NCBI GenBank assembly: GCA_947166565.1 | Contig: CAMVEL010000003.1 | Span: forward strand, 79,277-130,205 | Reading direction: 5' to 3' | Length of the DNA stretch: 50,929 nt | Source of the DNA: an uncultured Erysipelotrichaceae bacterium | GTDB lineage: Bacteria > Bacillota_I > Bacilli_A > RFN20 > CAG-826 | Shown here: positions 37,332-46,116 of the stretch, piece by piece | Position numbering within the stretch: position 1 is the first letter of the stretch | Layout of the letters: each line of letters starts with the position of its first letter | Notes under the pieces: generated by a model | Told to the model about the DNA's origin: nothing | Seen by the model: the letters and a program-made list of their open reading frames with translations, nothing else | Databases searched by the model: none | Made by a program: the position numbers and the translations under genes

Positions 37332-38752
37332 GTCGCTTGGTCTTTCGAGTTAACGTCTTCAAGACTCCGAAGTTGACGGGGGATTTCATGTTTACGGTTT
37401 ACCGTGTGGGAGATTCCAACCAGCCACTTCCCGAAGGAATCGGTCCTTACCTCGGTTCCTTCTTGAAAGGGAATCGCATTCAGGATCAAGTTTTTGTTTC
37501 TCCGGTTTACCGGCGAGAAGATCTCTTATCTTCCTAGGCCTGTATTGAATTGCTTCTAGCAGGTCTCGACATCGATCTTAGGGTACGTCTTCGTTCGCCT
37601 AAGTATCTTTGCCACGTTCCGACTTCACGAATTGCAGGGTGGAACGACTTCCTTCGAGGACTTGCGTCTTCGATCTCGCCTAGACCGTAGCCTAGGGTCG
37701 AGGCTTTTCCAGCGGTTTACCGCGCGCCGAGCCTCTATTGGCACCGACCTGGTTATGAATTTCCAGGCGTTCACGGATCACCCCGAGGCCGAAGCCAGAT
37801 TGTGATTCGCAACCCCATTTTCAAGTTTCACTTGGCGGAGAGGCTCCCGCCGCACCAGTTAAGGTGGCTACCCAGACATCTCACCAGGGGATTTCACGAT
37901 GGGAGGAGATGGAGGGAGAAGAGATTTTTCGGTTTACCTGAGCCTTTCTTCGGGGCTTGGAGTTTTGAGCTCCTTTGTGGATCGCTCCACATTCCAGATT
38001 TGAATTCCTAGTCATACTAGGCAACGGTAGGAATTCCGTTGCGGACATCATCTTTCGATGCAGCCCGTTGACCTTCGACATCCTTTCGGTGAGGAGAGGG
38101 AGGGGAAGGGACCAATGTTCTCAGATCCTATCTGATGGATTGGCTGTTCCGCGAGAGGAAGTTGCCTTCTTCTCTTGGGCGGTTTGCTGGAGATCAAGCC
38201 AGGTCTGCCGTCATCCTTGTTTTCCTGGTTTACCAGGGGAAGCAGGAATCTTCCAAGTTGTTGGCTTTCGCTTTTTGTCCAGGCTTTGGCAAGCTTGGGG
38301 TTAGAAGCAGGCGTCGCGTTTTCCGGTGTACCGGAGGGGAGGTGCCTTTCCCTGGAGGGGTTCCGACGAAGTTCGGTTGCCCCTGCTTGCGGATATTCTG
38401 ATTTGCACAGCTGTCCGCAGATCGCTTTTTTCTAGGTAATCACTAGCCGTCAGCGAGTCGAGACGGTGGCTTTCCTTTTCCAAAGAAGAGGAGCCCTTGG
38501 CATTCCGTTCCTCCGAAGAAGTTAATCATCGTTTAGCGGAAGCCTTACCCTTTTGATGGTTTACCATCGGGCGGAAGTTCCTTAGGAATCGAGCGTTCAA
38601 GCGACGGGATTCCCTATGTCTCTTTCGAGGCAGAAGGCCTTTGTGGATCGAAGTCCAAGGGGCGTCTTTCTTTCCCTACCGTAGCGATGCAAGATCGTTA
38701 TGGCCTGCTTGGTTTTGCGGGTCCCGAAGGACTCGCCTTACCCATCGCAGGA
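37301..38752 (-). ncRNA. Giant structured non-coding RNA, about 1.45 kb (new candidate)
   Basis: No convincing gene occupies this stretch: open frames are short and overlap on both strands. It is dense with perfect hairpins whose loops read correctly only on the minus strand: GTCC-TTCG-GGAC (38721-38732), TTCC-TTCG-GGAA (37428-37439), CATC-GAAA-GATG (38049-38060), CTC-GAAA-GAG (38620-38629), TGTGGA-GCGA-TCCACA (37976-37991), CCTAGT-ATG-ACTAGG (38007-38021), GCAACGG/CCGTTGC (38021-38042). A stem with loop UAAA, GGTAAACC, recurs six times plus one UACA variant. A -35/-10 pair (38782-38787, 38758-38763) lies at one end and a terminator at the other. It lacks the signatures of RNase P RNA, tmRNA or a group II intron domain V, and is longer than the OLE, GOLLD or ROOL RNAs I know. 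Confidence 0.8.
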
Positions 38753-38757
38753 GAAAT

Positions 38758-38787
38758 ATTTTACTCGCATGCCAAAACACATTGCAA
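38758..38787 (-). promoter_or_regulatory. Promoter of the giant RNA
   Basis: TTGCAA -35 (38782-38787), 18 bp, TAAAAT -10 (38758-38763) on the minus strand. Transcription should begin near 38751, exactly where the sequence changes from AT-rich to hairpin-dense. Confidence 0.6.
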
Positions 38788-38978
38788 GCGTTTTTTTAAA
38801 GTATTTTAATTTTTCAATTATACACTGTATAGTTTGAAACGATTTTACCCGATGTTATCTAGATAATCATAATTTCAAAAAAAGTTAAAAAGTTTTAGAA
38901 AATAGTTGTTTTAGCTTTTTTACCCCTAAAAATCTCCTTATTTAAATATGTTATAATCCTTTTAATCGAGGAACGAAT

Positions 38979-39710
38979 ATGAAGGAAAGCGACAAAGTCA
39001 TTCAATGGATCAAGGACTACTTTGAAGAAAACGGGAAAGGCTGCAAAGCCGTCATCGGCATTTCCGGCGGAACCGATTCCTCTATCGTAGCCGCTTTACT
39101 CGTAAAAGCTTTGGGAAAAGAAAACGTCATAGGAATCATGATGCCTAATGGCGTTCAGCACGATATTGATGTCTCTTTGGCTTTAGTTAAGTACTTGGAT
39201 ATCCCTCATTACACGGTCAATATCGCTTCTTCTGTCAATGCGATGAAAGAAGAAATAGAAAAAGTCATGGGCATAGATACTAGCGATAAACCAATTTATT
39301 ATACAAACACGCCTGCACGTATACGAATGAGCGTGCTCTATGGTGTGTCAGCCTTAATCGGAGGGAGAGTCGCGAACACTTGCAACCTCAGTGAGGATTA
39401 TGTTGGCTATTCCACCAAGTTCGGGGATGCCGCCGGAGACTTTTCCCCAATATCCTCATTTACCAAAACGGAGGTTAGGGAATTGGGCCGCGAACTTGGT
39501 TTACCAGAAGAATTTGTGGAAAAGATCCCAGAAGACGGCATGTCAGGCTTGTCGGATGAAGAAAAACTCGGTTTCACATATGCAGAATTAGATAGATATA
39601 TACGCACGGGCGAGATTGATGACTTGGCCAAAAAGGAAAAAATAGAACGCCTTCATAAAGCTAACCTCCATAAGATTTTGCCAATGCCCCGTTACGAAAA
39701 GGAACAATGA
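38979..39710 (+). CDS. nadE: NH3-dependent NAD+ synthetase
   Basis: Converts nicotinic acid adenine dinucleotide to NAD+ with ATP and ammonia. 243 residues, the length of ammonia-type enzymes without a glutaminase domain. The PP-loop ISGGTDSSIVAALL, the TNTPARIRMSVLYG stretch, GRVANTCNLSEDYVGYSTKFGDAAGDFSPIS and the EKIPEDGMSGLSDEEKLGFTY region are conserved. TATAAT lies about 25 bases upstream and GAGGAA gives a normal ribosome site. It overlaps the next gene as ATGA and is divergent from the giant RNA. Confidence 0.96.
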   Translation: MKESDKVIQWIKDYFEENGKGCKAVIGISGGTDSSIVAALLVKALGKENVIGIMMPNGVQHDIDVSLALVKYLDIPHYTVNIASSVNAMKEEIEKVMGIDTSDKPIYYTNTPARIRMSVLYGVSALIGGRVANTCNLSEDYVGYSTKFGDAAGDFSPISSFTKTEVRELGRELGLPEEFVEKIPEDGMSGLSDEEKLGFTYAELDRYIRTGEIDDLAKKEKIERLHKANLHKILPMPRYEKEQ

Positions 39711-40228
39711 AATATAACCAAGCGGTAATACTAGGTAGATTTCAGCCTCTTCATCTTGGCCATGCCCATGTAATAGAGGAGGCTTTAAAGGCGGCCAAAA
39801 ACGTTTTGATAATCGTTGGATCGAGTCAGGAAAGCCGCACTCCAAATAATCCTTTTTCTTATGAGGAGAGAAAAGTCTTTATCCAAAAAGTCTTTGGAGA
39901 TAAGGTGCGAATCTGTCCTTTGAAGGATGCCGGATTAGGAAATGTCCACGCTTGGGGGGACCTCCTCGTCGAAACCGCGGAAAAGGAAGTAGGCCAAATC
40001 GATTGCTTTGTATTGGGAAGCGAAGCGAAGAACAATACCTGGTTCGATGAAGAAAAGAGAAGTCGCATAGACTTATTGGAAATAAGCCGCGCTGATATTG
40101 ATATTTCTTCAACCAAGATCCGCGACTTCCTTAAAAACGGGAACGAAGAATCATTCAAGGAATTTATGCCGATTAATCTTCATGAAGAATATGAATTCAT
40201 GAAGGACGTGATATCGAAATCAATCTAA
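39707..40228 (+). CDS. NadM-like nicotinamide-nucleotide adenylyltransferase
   Basis: 173 residues of the nucleotidyltransferase superfamily: GRFQPLHLGHAHVI carries the HxGH motif and SSTKIRDFL the ISSTxIR motif. It resembles archaeal-type NadM rather than bacterial NadD. It would make NAD+ or its deamido form from the mononucleotide. The ATGA overlap with nadE fits a two-step NAD module. A pantetheine-phosphate adenylyltransferase relative is possible, but the context favours NAD. A bidirectional terminator follows. Confidence 0.82.
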   Translation: MKYNQAVILGRFQPLHLGHAHVIEEALKAAKNVLIIVGSSQESRTPNNPFSYEERKVFIQKVFGDKVRICPLKDAGLGNVHAWGDLLVETAEKEVGQIDCFVLGSEAKNNTWFDEEKRSRIDLLEISRADIDISSTKIRDFLKNGNEESFKEFMPINLHEEYEFMKDVISKSI

Positions 40229-40270
40229 AAAGGAGATGGGATTCCACCACATCTCCTTCTTTTTTTATTT
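40227..40270. terminator. Bidirectional intrinsic terminator
   Basis: The perfect nine-base stem AAGGAGATG / CATCTCCTT is followed by CTTTTTTT on the plus strand and by TTTAGATT on the minus strand. It ends both the nad operon and the convergent ABC/FtsX gene. Confidence 0.85.
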
Positions 40271-42529
40271 CTCACGAATTGCGTCGACGGGTTTTTGATG
40301 CGCAAGACGGAAGGTCGGAAGGAAGGAAGATATGAAGGCGCTCCCTATCGCAACCCCGAAAATCAAGGCTATCGGAATGATTCCCGGCATAAGAACCGTG
40401 ATGGAGAAGGCAAGTCCTGAGCGAACGGCATTATTGACCGCGAAGGAAATAAGGAAAGTGAAAGTTAAAGCTAGAAGGATGTTTATCGCCGTGATGATGC
40501 CGGCTTCGGAAAGATAAATCTTGAAGACGTCCCATCCTCTTGCGCCAACAGCCCTAAGGATACCGATCTCGCGGCGTTTGTTGTTGATGGAGATGGAAAT
40601 GAAGTTATAGAAGAGCAAGGCGGCAAAGAACGCGGTTGCAACACCAAATCCGGTGAAGACTCCACTAAGGACGCCGAAGAGCATATCGATCGTTTCGCAT
40701 TCGGTGACGATGGAATTGCAAAGCTTCATGTAATAGGCGCTGGAATCACCGCTTTCCAATCTGCTTTTCACTTGTTTATAGCTGTTGATATAAGCGGCAA
40801 CCGCCTTTGAAACCCCGAAATAGTTTCCAACCGGCATTTTTCCAATAACGGCATGAGGCGTGACTTCGTTTTTAACAAAGCCCACGGAATGGAAGCTGAA
40901 CTGTCTGTCGTTATTCAGCATGGAAATAATCTGGGTGGCAGTAGGAGTCTTGTCGGTAACCTTGGCCTTGATGCTTTGAATATCGTATTTGGTGTCGATT
41001 ACACCGCAGATGGTGTAGGCGTTATCAATGGACTTCTTGCCAATGATATCCGCTTCTGTAGCGACTCCAGAATCAAGGAGACTCTCGTAAATGTATTTGG
41101 TGATGACGATATCGTTATCGTTAACCGGCATCCCGCCTAAAGTAAAGGTAAAACCAACGGAATTGAAATAATCTTGATCAGCTTTGACAAGGCCATAAAC
41201 ATTTGGATCATAAACCGTGTTGGAAGAAGAGGTGTTATTGGAAAAGGCAACCCTCTTTTTCTCTTCGCCCCTTAAATCGATTCCGCTGTCGTTTCTGATT
41301 TTTTGAACTTCCTCATTGCTTAAAGACGCGCTGCTATCAGTTGAAAAAAGACCGCTCAATATACCGGCCTGATTAGTTTTCTTATAGAAAGCGGTGTCCA
41401 CTTTGTTATCGAAAACGGAGGAAGTGACCATCGATTGCAAATCGGTGGTAGCCATGGTTGAGGCGACACCAAACAAAGTGAAGGCAATCGTCGAAAGAAT
41501 AATTGTCATTACAAGACGGAAGGGTTTAACGCGCAAGGATTTGGCGCCCATCCTAAAGGCGGCTCTAAACGGGAATTTGGATTTTATGACCTTCCAATCT
41601 CCTTCGCCCTGGTCAACGGCTTCGTTATCTGTCTTGGAGAATCTCTGCCTATTGCCGTTTTCCGCGATCATCGCGGAGGCGGCAATCGCCTTATTGACCT
41701 TTGGGTCAACGGAAACATAGGCTTCCTCACCACCTTCGATGATGCCGTTTATCTTTTCGATATCGGCATTGGTGAGTTTATGGCCTTTTTCGATGCGGAT
41801 GAGGCTATCGCCAACAAGGGTTAAGCCTTCCGATAATTCAGGGGCTTTCTCCTCTGTTTTGATAATATCGCTAATGATGACGCCGTCTTTTAATTCGATG
41901 ACCCTATCGCCAAAATATTCGGCGAATTCGCGGTCGTGGCTGACGACGATGACAAGACGGGTTTGGCTTAGTTTTTTAAGCGTTTCAAAGACCTGTTTTC
42001 CCGTGTTGGAATCTAGCGCACCCGTTGGCTCATCCGCGAAAAGGACCTGAGGTTCTTTGACCAACGCCCTAGCTATGGCTACCCTCTGCTTTTGACCGCC
42101 CGATAATTCGTTTGGTTTCCTTCTTTCGTATCCGACCAAATCGACTTCCTCAAGGATGTTTTTGATAATGGCATCATCGGCTTTGCGGTGCTGTAATTCG
42201 ATTGCTAAGGCAATGTTCTCCTTGACCGAAAAGTCGTTGAGAATGTTGTATTCTTGGAAAATGAATCCGAGATAAGTGTTACGGTAACTATCCATCTCGG
42301 AACCAGAGAAATCCTTGCTGGATTTCCCGTTAATGATGATTTCGCCTTCGTCGGCTTTATCAAGTCCGCCCATGACATTCAAAAGGGTGGATTTGCCAGA
42401 TCCAGATTTACCAAGGATAAAGACCAGACCTTTTTCGGGGAAACGCAACGAAATCCCGTTTAATGCTTTGACTGGCTCTCCTTTTTTGAGGGGATAGGTT
42501 TTGACTAGGTTTTTTACCTCTAGACGCAT
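40265..42529 (-). CDS. ABC transporter, fused ATPase and FtsX-type permease
   Basis: About 754 residues from ATG 42529 (AAAGGAG upstream). Residues 1-230 are a LolD/MacB-like ATPase: GKSGSGKST Walker A, LSGGQKQRVAIARAL signature, VLFADEPTGALDS Walker B. A linker of ~90 residues leads to the first membrane helix (FRLVMTIILSTIAFTLFGVAS), a large extracellular domain, and three C-terminal helices with the FtsX signature (NNKRREIGILRAVGARGWDVFKIYLSEAGIITAINILLALTF). Fused MacB-like exporters move peptides or lipoproteins, or sense antimicrobials. It is monocistronic and the substrate is unknown. Confidence 0.9.
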   Translation of the reverse strand: MRLEVKNLVKTYPLKKGEPVKALNGISLRFPEKGLVFILGKSGSGKSTLLNVMGGLDKADEGEIIINGKSSKDFSGSEMDSYRNTYLGFIFQEYNILNDFSVKENIALAIELQHRKADDAIIKNILEEVDLVGYERRKPNELSGGQKQRVAIARALVKEPQVLFADEPTGALDSNTGKQVFETLKKLSQTRLVIVVSHDREFAEYFGDRVIELKDGVIISDIIKTEEKAPELSEGLTLVGDSLIRIEKGHKLTNADIEKINGIIEGGEEAYVSVDPKVNKAIAASAMIAENGNRQRFSKTDNEAVDQGEGDWKVIKSKFPFRAAFRMGAKSLRVKPFRLVMTIILSTIAFTLFGVASTMATTDLQSMVTSSVFDNKVDTAFYKKTNQAGILSGLFSTDSSASLSNEEVQKIRNDSGIDLRGEEKKRVAFSNNTSSSNTVYDPNVYGLVKADQDYFNSVGFTFTLGGMPVNDNDIVITKYIYESLLDSGVATEADIIGKKSIDNAYTICGVIDTKYDIQSIKAKVTDKTPTATQIISMLNNDRQFSFHSVGFVKNEVTPHAVIGKMPVGNYFGVSKAVAAYINSYKQVKSRLESGDSSAYYMKLCNSIVTECETIDMLFGVLSGVFTGFGVATAFFAALLFYNFISISINNKRREIGILRAVGARGWDVFKIYLSEAGIITAINILLALTFTFLISFAVNNAVRSGLAFSITVLMPGIIPIALIFGVAIGSAFISSFLPTFRLAHQKPVDAIREK

Positions 42530-42642
42530 AGGATTGCTCCTTTCATGATGGCCGCGGTAAATCATACTATTTTGCGCGCATAAAAGAAGGGCAATAAACT
42601 GAGGAAGCAGGAACGCTCCGCAAATTGTAAAATATATTCGGA

Positions 42643-44049
42643 ATGAAAATGAAGAAAGACAAAGGCCAAAATAAGGAAACGAAGCAAAAAGAACGTAGGC
42701 ATGCGTCGGTTTTTGGCTGGATTAAGAATATCTTTAGAAGGACTCGTCCCTTAAAAGAGGGAGAAATCGTTTTTTCTTATCCGGAAGGTTACCTTGAGGA
42801 TACCGAAGATAAGGTTTTCTATAGCGACTCCTTCTTTCTCTCTGATAATTCCACATTCAATAAGCCCTTAGCCATTGCCTCCATGGGCTTAACGATGTCT
42901 TCCTTCTCCTCCAACAAAATAAAGCAGGACATCAAATTACAAAGCCAAAACGTTAAATCATTCCTTTCTTCCTGCGGTTTTGAAGACATTTATACAAACC
43001 CCTATTTTGATGAAGAATCCAAACCAGACGGAATTGCGTATGCCTTTGGCATGAAGACGATCAAAACCAAAGAAACCAAATTCACCCTTATCGCCATTGG
43101 GATTCGCGGGGCGAATTACGGCAAGGAATGGTCTTCGAATTTCCAAATCGGTGATTCCCAACTTCATGAAGGCTTTGTTTCGGCCTCTTTGCAAATCCTT
43201 TCCGATTTCGAAAAATACATCGCCAAAAGAAAGATCAAAGGAAACATAAGGCTATGGATGAGTGGTTTTTCACGCGGTGCGGCCGTTTGTAACATCCTTT
43301 CCCAAGATTTGGAGAAATCCCTCCTCTCCCTTCCTAAGAAAGCCAAGATAGAGAAGGTATATTCCTATTGTTTTGCTACTCCAAAGGTTTCAAAGCTAAA
43401 CGATTCATCTTCAAAAGGCATCTTCAATATCATCAATCCCTATGATTTGATTCCTAGAATCCCTTGTTGGAATTACTATAGATTCGGAAGGGACGTGTAT
43501 CTGCCTTTTAAGGAAAATCCCGACCCATCCTTCCATAAAACGAACACCAAAATCATCAGGAAAAACAAAGACGAAATGTCCGTTGACCAAAAATACGAAT
43601 TTGCGAACGAGATCGAGGATTTCGTCAAAAACAAATTGCCAATAAAGACCTATTTGGAGTTCTACCAAGGGCTTTTGGTAAACATCATGAAGCTAGTAGA
43701 TGTCAAAAAAGACAACCCATACGCGGATATTTCCTCTTTCGTCTCTTCGATAGTTAAGGAAATAAGCGAGGAATTCGGGAAGGTGAAATTCGTAGCTAAA
43801 CTGATTTTCAACAATTCCGATTGGGAGAAAGCCATAAAGCCATCCGTAGAAAAGGCCTTAAAGGGAAGAAGCTACGAAATAGAAGAATCCTCTATCCTCA
43901 AAGCCATCGATAGATTGCTTTCTTTTATCAAGAAGGATTTCCTCTCGTCGAGGGATTTCTATCTAACCTTAGGGCATGAAGGGAATCTTGCTTCTTATTT
44001 AGAGGAGCATAAGCATAGTCTCTACATGTCTATGTTAAGAGGGCTATAA
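42643..44049 (+). CDS. Lipase-like alpha/beta hydrolase
   Basis: 468 residues. The nucleophile elbow is GFSRGAAVCNIL (G-x-S-x-G), preceded by KGNIRLWMS, with NIINPYDLIPRIPCW providing the likely acid residue, as in DUF2974/class 3 lipase-like proteins. There is no signal peptide; the N-terminus is basic (KMKKDKGQNKETKQKERRH). A cytosolic or membrane-associated esterase is most likely; substrate unknown. TAAAAT ends nine bases before the ATG and no Shine-Dalgarno is seen. It is followed by a terminator shared with the convergent galactanase gene. Confidence 0.72.
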   Translation: MKMKKDKGQNKETKQKERRHASVFGWIKNIFRRTRPLKEGEIVFSYPEGYLEDTEDKVFYSDSFFLSDNSTFNKPLAIASMGLTMSSFSSNKIKQDIKLQSQNVKSFLSSCGFEDIYTNPYFDEESKPDGIAYAFGMKTIKTKETKFTLIAIGIRGANYGKEWSSNFQIGDSQLHEGFVSASLQILSDFEKYIAKRKIKGNIRLWMSGFSRGAAVCNILSQDLEKSLLSLPKKAKIEKVYSYCFATPKVSKLNDSSSKGIFNIINPYDLIPRIPCWNYYRFGRDVYLPFKENPDPSFHKTNTKIIRKNKDEMSVDQKYEFANEIEDFVKNKLPIKTYLEFYQGLLVNIMKLVDVKKDNPYADISSFVSSIVKEISEEFGKVKFVAKLIFNNSDWEKAIKPSVEKALKGRSYEIEESSILKAIDRLLSFIKKDFLSSRDFYLTLGHEGNLASYLEEHKHSLYMSMLRGL

Positions 44050-44052
44050 AGC

Positions 44053-44092
44053 AAAAACGCCTACCGTTTGGTGGCGTTTATTGGTTTTTAAT
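44053..44092. terminator. Bidirectional intrinsic terminator
   Basis: ACGCCtACC / GGTgGCGT stem; the minus strand reads into TTTTTGCTTT and the plus strand into TTTATTGGTTTTT. It lies between two convergent genes. Confidence 0.7.
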
Positions 44093-44109
44093 GGAAAACG
44101 GTGGTCTTT

Positions 44110-46038
44110 TTAGATTAACGATACATCGTCAAGGTAAGCCCATCCGCCTTCGCTTTTGAAGTTGAATTCAACTCCGACACGGACATTCGTGGCCTCGCTA
44201 TCCAAAGACACCTTGCCAGTGAACTTGGCCCAGTTCTCCCAACCGGATAAAGTAAACGGAACGGTTGTCACACGGGTCCCATTGATTTCCACGAAACCAC
44301 ATCCTTCAAAGCTGGAGCATTCGCCCATCGCCTGGAAGGAGAAGTCGTATTCGCCCGCTTTCACGGAAGCGAGGGTTTGATAGACTTCAAAGTCAATTGC
44401 CGCCTGATTCCATAAATTGCAGGAAGAAGAGCCGGTCACCTTCGCGTCGGATTTGACGGCGAAGGTTGAAGGCGAATCAATGCCTTCCGTCAGGGATTTG
44501 ATTGCCCATGGAGCGGTAGAACCTTCGAACGATCCGTTCGTCAACAGCTCCTTCTTTTCTTCTGGCTCCTCGGGATCTGGGTCTATGGTTTCTCCACTAT
44601 CATCGTGGTTGAAAACGTGGATTGAAGGCATTACATAGCCATCTTTATCAAAGAAGGCTTGGTTATCAACGGCGTTGCCACCATACCATTTGCCGGCGTC
44701 GTCTGGGTCATATTCTCCAGCATAGCTCGAAGCCCAACCGCAACCGTATTCTTCCCACATCTCGTGGTTTTCTTGCCAAGAAGAGCCATTGACGCTAATC
44801 CAGGTGCCTTCCCAATAGGAAACGCCAATTCCTCCGGTGGTATCATGAGCAATGGCATCCACTACGTCATAGATTTGATCGTATTGCCCTTGTAAGGAGA
44901 TTTCATGTGGTTGAACGTCGGTAGCCTTTGGAGAGGTGTTATCGTAATAATCCGTATCCTCCGTGGTATAGGCATAGCTTGTTTCCATGACCATGACCTT
45001 TTTGTTATACCTCGTCGCGACATCGGAGAGGACGGTTTTAAGGTTATCGAGGGTCCCATGCCAATATGGATAATACGAGGTTCCGAAAACATCATAGTCG
45101 AGACCGCGTTGGTTAAGTTGAGAAGCATAGGCCACGGGATAGGATATGGAACCGCTCTTCTTTTCGGGATTGGTGAAATGCACGGCAACCAAAGCGGAAG
45201 GATAGGTTTCCCTAACGGCTTTGCTTCCTTCTTTCATCAAAGCGACAGTGTTATCCCAAGAGGTTTCTCCGCACATCTTGCCGTTGTTGGTCTCGTTGCC
45301 GACTTGGACCATTCCGACATCGATGTTCTCCTTCTTCATTTCATTGAGGGAATCCTTGGTGAATTCGTATAAAGCGGTTTTCTTTTGATCGAGGGTGTAA
45401 TCCTTCCAAGCCTTTGGAGCCATTTGTTTGGCGGGGTCGGCCCAAAAATCGCTGTAATGGAAATCGACATGTAGCTTCATGCCATATTTGGTAACGCGTT
45501 TACCGATTTCAATGGCGTTAGCTAAATCGCAGTTTCCTCCGCCATAGCCTTTGCCTTCGCTATTGAACGGATCATTCCAAACACGAACGCGGACATGGGT
45601 GACTCCTTCTTTGGCTAGAATCGAAAACACATCCACTGGTTTGCCGGTTTCGTCACGGTAGACGACTCCAGCCCTTTCTAATGAAGGAACGGCCGAAGCG
45701 TCCATTCCAAAGATAAACCCTTCTGGAAGGTTCCCATAACTCTTTTCGGTTAATGTTGGGAAAGAGGGCACGTCATAGCTAGTCGATGCCTCGGAAGAGG
45801 TTTCGCTTTCACTGCTTTCAACTGGCTCGGTTGAGGATTCTTCCTTGCTGCTAGATTCCGTTTTGGTGGATTCGGAGGTGGAAGTCACGCTCTCCGTTGA
45901 TTCGCTTTTGCTGGTTGTGCTTTCCGTCTTTTCACTCGAAGCGGATGGGGCGGAACTTTCCGATGAAGAAGGCGTTCCGCCACAGGAAATCATGACCATT
46001 GAGGCGGCTAAACCAACCAATAACTTAATTATTTTCAT
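44110..46038 (-). CDS. Lipoprotein GH53 endo-beta-1,4-galactanase with C-terminal CBM61-like module
   Basis: 642 residues. The signal peptide ends in lipobox MISC (Cys19); a Ser/Thr/Glu-rich linker (20-90) places the enzyme off the membrane. Residues about 105-480 are GH53: FIFGMDASAVPSLE, VRVRVWNDPF, GMKLHVDFHYSDFWADP, acid/base Glu249 in VQVGNETNNG and nucleophile Glu352 in VMVMETSYAYT. The last ~140 residues (LLTNGSFEG to YLDDVSLI) look like a CBM61 beta-sandwich that binds galactan. It cuts pectic (arabino)galactan side chains outside the cell. GAGG before the ATG gives a normal start. Confidence 0.95.
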   Translation of the reverse strand: MKIIKLLVGLAASMVMISCGGTPSSSESSAPSASSEKTESTTSKSESTESVTSTSESTKTESSSKEESSTEPVESSESETSSEASTSYDVPSFPTLTEKSYGNLPEGFIFGMDASAVPSLERAGVVYRDETGKPVDVFSILAKEGVTHVRVRVWNDPFNSEGKGYGGGNCDLANAIEIGKRVTKYGMKLHVDFHYSDFWADPAKQMAPKAWKDYTLDQKKTALYEFTKDSLNEMKKENIDVGMVQVGNETNNGKMCGETSWDNTVALMKEGSKAVRETYPSALVAVHFTNPEKKSGSISYPVAYASQLNQRGLDYDVFGTSYYPYWHGTLDNLKTVLSDVATRYNKKVMVMETSYAYTTEDTDYYDNTSPKATDVQPHEISLQGQYDQIYDVVDAIAHDTTGGIGVSYWEGTWISVNGSSWQENHEMWEEYGCGWASSYAGEYDPDDAGKWYGGNAVDNQAFFDKDGYVMPSIHVFNHDDSGETIDPDPEEPEEKKELLTNGSFEGSTAPWAIKSLTEGIDSPSTFAVKSDAKVTGSSSCNLWNQAAIDFEVYQTLASVKAGEYDFSFQAMGECSSFEGCGFVEINGTRVTTVPFTLSGWENWAKFTGKVSLDSEATNVRVGVEFNFKSEGGWAYLDDVSLI

Positions 46039-46116
46039 ATTCTATCCTCGCAAAAATAAATACATTCAAAATATTTGAATGAATATCGCTATAGACGAAT
46101 TATCGGGGTTTTTGAA

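Noticed and set aside
37292-38483. Several 60-109 codon frames on both strands in the giant RNA region
   Set aside because: They overlap each other, lack ribosome sites, encode Arg/Ser/Cys-rich nonsense and cross the perfect hairpins; RNA structure explains the sequence better.
37301-38752. RNase P RNA, tmRNA or a group II intron as identity of the structured region
   Set aside because: GGTAAACC occurs in RNase P RNA, but the universal P4 pieces (GAGGAAAGTCC, ACAGnAA) are missing. No tmRNA tRNA-like ends or tag frame, and no intron domain V or GUGYG start, were found.
44156-45372. Plus-strand frames of 74-155 codons across the galactanase gene
   Set aside because: Antisense shadows of a gene with intact catalytic motifs.
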